The notes beneath the pieces were generated by a model. It was not told the DNA's origin and did no database searches. It saw only the letters and a program-made list of their open reading frames with translations. 17,414 nucleotides of DNA from Sulfuricella sp. (GTDB lineage Bacteria > Pseudomonadota > Gammaproteobacteria > Burkholderiales > Sulfuricellaceae), in NCBI GenBank assembly GCA_041651995.1, contig JBAZID010000020.1:1-17414 (forward strand). Reading direction: 5' to 3'. This document shows, in pieces, positions 14,294 to 17,414 of the stretch. The position numbers were made by a program, and so were the translations under genes. Position 1 is the stretch's first letter, and every line of letters starts with the position of its first letter.

Positions 14294-15157
14294 TCAGGAC
14301 AAATCCCGCTTCTTGAAGGTGTTGCACTGCTTTGGATCGCCGCTCTCCATGCCGCGTTTGAACCACTGCACGCGCTGCTGCGAGGAGCCATGGGTGAAGG
14401 TTTCCGGCACGGCGTAGCCCTGGGTCTGCTTCTGCAGGCGATCGTCGCCGATTGCCGAAGCAGCCGTCAGGGCCTGCTCGATTTCGCCGGGTTCGAGCAT
14501 GTTTCTCATACTGTCCGCCCGGTTGCCCCACACGCCGGCAAAGCAGTCTGCCTGCAATTCCAGCCGTACCGACAGGGCGTTTACCTGCGCCTTGCTGCCC
14601 GCCCGCTGCTGGGCAGCGCGCACCTTGTCCGCGATGCCTAGCAGATGCTGCACATGGTGGCCGACCTCGTGGGCGATGACGTAAGCCTCGGCAAATTCGC
14701 CGGGGGCATGGAAGCGTTCCTTGAGGTCGCGGTAGAAAGCGAGGTCGATATAGACCTTGCGGTCCAGCGGGCAGTAAAACGGGCCCATGGCCGCATCGCC
14801 GGTACCGCAGGCGGTGGGTGTTGAAGCGGTGAACAGCACCAGTTTTGGTTCCTGGTATTCCTTGCCCATCGCCCTGAATTCGGCATGCCAGGTGACCTCG
14901 GTATCGGCCAGGATTTTCGACACGAATTGCGCCATTGCATCGTCCGCCGGAGGGCGAGGGGCTGGCGCGGATGGCCCGGTCTGAAGCGGGGATTGCGAGA
15001 CAAAACCCAGCAATGTTGAAGGGTCGATTCCGAGAAAGTAGCTCGCGACCATTACCAGCACGATGGTGCCGATACCGAGCCGCCCTCCTCCAATCCCGCC
15101 ACGCCCTCCGCGGCGGTCTTCCACATTGTCACTTTCGCGATTGTTACCCAGACGCAT
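14294..15157 (-). CDS. ypfJ: Neutral zinc metallopeptidase, YpfJ family
   Basis: This is a membrane-anchored putative zinc peptidase of the YpfJ (KPN_02809) family. It has 287 residues, the family's normal length. An N-terminal Gly/Arg-rich stretch (RRGGRGGIGGGRLG) precedes one membrane helix (about 27-43). The soluble domain has the zinc motif HEVGHH (163-168, catalytic E164) and the downstream ELQADCFAG (200-208) that carries the further conserved acidic residues. ACGTGDAAMGPFYCPLDRKV (116-135) with its two cysteines is also typical. The substrate is unknown. The ATG at 15157 has GAGGA upstream. It starts 39 bases after the slp-like stop, so it is likely the last gene of the AsmA-like/slp/ypfJ group. 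Confidence 0.93.
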   Translation of the reverse strand: MRLGNNRESDNVEDRRGGRGGIGGGRLGIGTIVLVMVASYFLGIDPSTLLGFVSQSPLQTGPSAPAPRPPADDAMAQFVSKILADTEVTWHAEFRAMGKEYQEPKLVLFTASTPTACGTGDAAMGPFYCPLDRKVYIDLAFYRDLKERFHAPGEFAEAYVIAHEVGHHVQHLLGIADKVRAAQQRAGSKAQVNALSVRLELQADCFAGVWGNRADSMRNMLEPGEIEQALTAASAIGDDRLQKQTQGYAVPETFTHGSSQQRVQWFKRGMESGDPKQCNTFKKRDLS

Positions 15158-15196
15158 GCTTGTTCCTCATCGGCTTCAGGAGATTGTTTTACCGGC

Positions 15197-15760
15197 TTAC
15201 CGGAACGGGATGGGGAAAGGGGTCAGGTAAGGGGATGGGTAGCGCGTTGGATTACGGGCCGGGTAACGCAGCGGGTAGCGGAAATCCCAGAACGGATCGT
15301 AAATCAGCACCGGCGGGCTGGCAGGCAGCGCAAGGGGCCAGAGATGCAGCGCTTCGATTTTAACCATGGGAAAGCGATATTCATGCTCGCCGACCTTTCC
15401 CGTCACGATGGGCGCCAGCTCGCCGACCACGGTGAGTTTCCTAGCGACAGCGTAGACAGAAGGCTCGTAATACCCCTTGGCGCAAGCCATGAAGCGGCCA
15501 AAAGTCTCATCGGTTAGCAGCGGCTCTCCTTCCCTGTCCAGTGGCCGGCTGGAAATCTCGAAACAGGTTTGTACCGGGCCGGGTGTGGTTTGAATAATCA
15601 AGCCCCCCCAGCGCACCCTTGTCCCGGCTTGCGCGCTTCTCTGTGCCTCATCCGGATTCAGCGGCGCAACAACGCCTTCCGTTCTGGGCAAAGGCGTGAT
15701 GGCGCAACCGGCAAGGAATATGGCCGCCAGGAGGCAGGAAAGAGTTAATCTGTTTTTCAT
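15197..15760 (-). CDS. Slp-family outer-membrane lipoprotein
   Basis: The 187-residue protein has a lipoprotein signal with lipobox LAGC (16-19). The residue after the cysteine is alanine and not aspartate, which predicts outer-membrane sorting. The body matches the Slp/YeaY family: TRVRWGGLII (47-56), FEISSRPLDREGEPLLTDET, GRFMACAKGYYEP and a VVGELAPIVTGKVGEHEYRF/LHLWP region (about 110-142). Slp proteins are starvation- or stress-linked lipoproteins with no firm biochemical role. The C-terminal 35 residues or so (from LIYDPFWDF) form an unusual Tyr/Pro/Arg/Phe-rich tail with repeated RYP units. The ATG at 15760 has AAGGAAG upstream. It begins 12 bases after the AsmA-like stop, suggesting co-transcription. 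Confidence 0.88.
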   Translation of the reverse strand: MKNRLTLSCLLAAIFLAGCAITPLPRTEGVVAPLNPDEAQRSAQAGTRVRWGGLIIQTTPGPVQTCFEISSRPLDREGEPLLTDETFGRFMACAKGYYEPSVYAVARKLTVVGELAPIVTGKVGEHEYRFPMVKIEALHLWPLALPASPPVLIYDPFWDFRYPLRYPARNPTRYPSPYLTPFPIPFR

Positions 15761-15772
15761 CGATGTGCTTCC

Positions 15773-17414
15773 TTAATTTGACGGCGTGGCACGGCGAATG
15801 GTCGGGCGTTCAAGCGTTCCGCCCAGTATGTAGTTGCCGCGAACCACCTTTTTCCTGGTCTCCACCTTGAGCTTTAGCGCGCCGGACATCGCCCCCCTGG
15901 TGGAAACTTCGGCCCGCCCCTCGACTTGCAAATCCGGCCCGGTCATGCGCACCGCCTTGTATGCCTGCTTGTCGCCCAGCGGTTCAAGCTTGAATGTCCA
16001 GCTATCGAAATCCGTGTGCGCGCTATAAATCGCTTCGACATCGTAGTGGATGGCCGCAGGCAGGTCGAACCCGGCCACCCTGCCCGTCCGCAGCGATGCG
16101 GAACCGGTCAGTAACGCAGGCCTGAAAAGGTTTTCCGGAATTTCCGCCTTTTGTGCGAAGGAAAGCGCCGCATCAAGCTTGCCGGAGACAGCGAGTTTGT
16201 CGGATGCCGTGGAAGACGGCACGATGTTCGCCCCCACGATACGCACGTCCCCCGCTACCGACCAGCCCTGATCCCAGGACAGAACCATCGATCCGCTCAC
16301 TTTCCCGCCGTGGCTGCTGCCGTCAAGTTCAGCAAAGCGGATTTGCCTGCCATTCACCGTTCCCGCAGCCTGCAGCGAATCAATCCGGACAGGAAGGAAA
16401 GTCAGGGGGATAACATCGCGCGCGCTGACAGTCACGGCAAGGCCATCGGATGCAGGCGCAAAATCCGCTCTCAGCGCACCATCCTCGCTCCCCACCCATG
16501 CCTTTTCAATCCGCCCCGAGTTCGAAAACCCGAATTCGCCCCTGAATGAGGGCACGGTGCCCTCGCTGGTCTCGATGTTCGCCCGCTGGAACGTGATCTG
16601 TCCGATCTGGTAGGCGGGCTGCTGCTGCACGCTCTTTGCGGGCCAGCTGGCAATGTTCTCCAGCACACCCGCGGCCAGATCGATCTTTTCCAGCTCGATG
16701 CGCTCGACCCGGCGGCCATCGCCAAACAGGGTTCCCCATCCCGCATGGATGCGGGCATCCGCAATACGAATGCCGCCCTGGGAGCCGATTTCAATCTGCC
16801 TGAGCTTGAGATAGGGCGAAGGGAAAAGGGCGATATGCAGGGATTGCATCTTCACCGGCTCGCCCAGCCTGGCGCTAATAAGCGTTTCAAGACGTTTCTG
16901 GGTGGAAGAAAGCGCGACGAAATGAACCGCCGTCAAGCCGACGGCCAGCAGCGCCAGAACGCCCGCCGCTCCCCATTTGAGCATGCGCAACGCCTTGGCG
17001 GCCCGCTCTCCGGGCTCGGCCTCCTCAGGCACATGGATTTCCCTTTCTTCCTTAACCTGTAAAGGCTCAGGAGCCAGCATGAGGGCTTCATGCTCCGCTT
17101 CCGCCCGCTCTGCCTCTTCCCTGGCCTTGCGCTCGGCTTCTACTTTTGCCTTGCGTTCGGCTTCTTCCCGCTCCTTGCGCGCCGCTTCTTCCCGGGCCAG
17201 ACGTGCTTCCTCTTCCCGGGCTTGACGTTCCGCCTCTTCCCTGGCGGCACGCTCGGCTTCTTTTTTCGCGAGTCGTTCCTCTTCTTCACGAACCTTGCGC
17301 TCGGCCTCTTCCTTGGCCTTGCGCTCGGCCTCTTCGCGAGCCGCGCGTTCAGCTTCTTCCCGTGCCTTGCGCTCAGCTTCTTCCCGGGCCAAGCGTGCTT
17401 CCTCTTCCCGTGCC
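15773..17414 (-). CDS. AsmA-like membrane protein with long charged helix (5' end beyond window)
   Basis: The frame runs open to the window edge, so the true start is not seen; at least 546 residues are encoded. The N-terminal part visible (17414 to about 17102) is twelve or more near-perfect 8-residue units of the AREEAERK type. It is almost entirely Ala, Glu, Arg and Lys. After an acidic linker comes one membrane helix (WGAAGVLALLAVGLTAVHFVAL, preceded by RMLK, so the N-terminus is predicted to be cytoplasmic). About 375 residues of AsmA-like domain follow (for example ISARLGEPVKMQSLHIALFPSPYLKLRQIEIG and the beta-rich repeats to the end), which should be periplasmic. AsmA-family proteins are linked to lipid transport to the outer membrane; applying that here is inference. 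It is followed closely by the slp-like gene. Confidence 0.78.
   Translation of the reverse strand, partial: AREEEARLAREEAERKAREEAERAAREEAERKAKEEAERKVREEEERLAKKEAERAAREEAERQAREEEARLAREEAARKEREEAERKAKVEAERKAREEAERAEAEHEALMLAPEPLQVKEEREIHVPEEAEPGERAAKALRMLKWGAAGVLALLAVGLTAVHFVALSSTQKRLETLISARLGEPVKMQSLHIALFPSPYLKLRQIEIGSQGGIRIADARIHAGWGTLFGDGRRVERIELEKIDLAAGVLENIASWPAKSVQQQPAYQIGQITFQRANIETSEGTVPSFRGEFGFSNSGRIEKAWVGSEDGALRADFAPASDGLAVTVSARDVIPLTFLPVRIDSLQAAGTVNGRQIRFAELDGSSHGGKVSGSMVLSWDQGWSVAGDVRIVGANIVPSSTASDKLAVSGKLDAALSFAQKAEIPENLFRPALLTGSASLRTGRVAGFDLPAAIHYDVEAIYSAHTDFDSWTFKLEPLGDKQAYKAVRMTGPDLQVEGRAEVSTRGAMSGALKLKVETRKKVVRGNYILGGTLERPTIRRATPSN
17102..17414 (-). repeat. 24-base coding tandem repeat (octad AREEAERK)
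   Basis: Inside the AsmA-like gene, the DNA repeats with a 24-base period encoding AREEAERK-like octads, with substitutions such as AKEEAERK, VREEEERL, AKKEAERA and EREEAERK. The repeat reaches the window edge, so the copy number is at least twelve and the real total is unknown. This type of tract can change in length by slippage or recombination. Confidence 0.85.

Noticed and set aside
17102..17414. Tandem repeat as a CRISPR array
   Set aside because: The 24-base units are contiguous, coding and in frame, with no unique spacers.
15773..17414. Identification as TolA because of the charged Ala/Glu/Arg/Lys helix
   Set aside because: The charged helix precedes the membrane segment, the rest is AsmA-like, and no tol-pal genes are near.

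Overview
The window looks like ordinary chromosomal DNA from a betaproteobacterium. It is GC-rich with strong third-position bias, so long spurious frames appear opposite real genes. The proteins read as proteobacterial (RecQ, YedI, ModABC, Kup, KdpDE, YecA/SEC-C, YcaO, YpfJ, Slp). The intergenic DNA carries the short palindromic repeats common in Nitrosomonadales/Burkholderiales-type genomes. A sulfur- or iron-oxidising Nitrosomonadales lineage is my best guess, but it rests on general impression and not on a marker gene. No phage, plasmid, CRISPR, tRNA or rRNA was seen.

Layout, left to right. 1-500 is gene-free repeat DNA with nested hairpins. 501-3523 (minus) holds yedI and then recQ, separated by a C/G-rich palindromic repeat. 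3559... more exactly 3759-6265 (minus) is the molybdate importer operon modABC, tightly packed, with a readable sigma70-type promoter upstream. 6456-10584 (minus) is a potassium operon: a shortened KdpD-like sensor kinase, KdpE and the Kup transporter, joined by a 4-base overlap and a 14-base gap. Divergent from it, on the plus strand, are a YecA-family protein with a SEC-C zinc motif (10729-11430) and ycaO (11605-13326). A convergent gap (13327-13543) holds two repeats, one of them a 162-bp MITE-like element flanked by TA. Then, all on the minus strand, come a small secreted protein of unknown family (13544-14125), a perfect 21-bp inverted repeat, and an envelope-related cluster read in the order AsmA-like protein (cut by the window edge), Slp-type lipoprotein, YpfJ-type zinc metallopeptidase (17414 down to 14294).

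The genes form three functional blocks: molybdate uptake, potassium sensing plus uptake, and an envelope block. RecQ, YedI, YecA-like and YcaO appear as stand-alone units. The most informative oddities are: (1) the KdpD-like kinase lacks the N-terminal KdpD/Usp sensor region and sits with kup in place of kdpFABC; (2) the AsmA-like protein has a long, apparently cytoplasmic charged helix with an 8-residue period; (3) at least six different repeat families occupy most of the intergenic gaps. I found no convincing new defence or biosynthetic system, and I say so instead of stretching the evidence.
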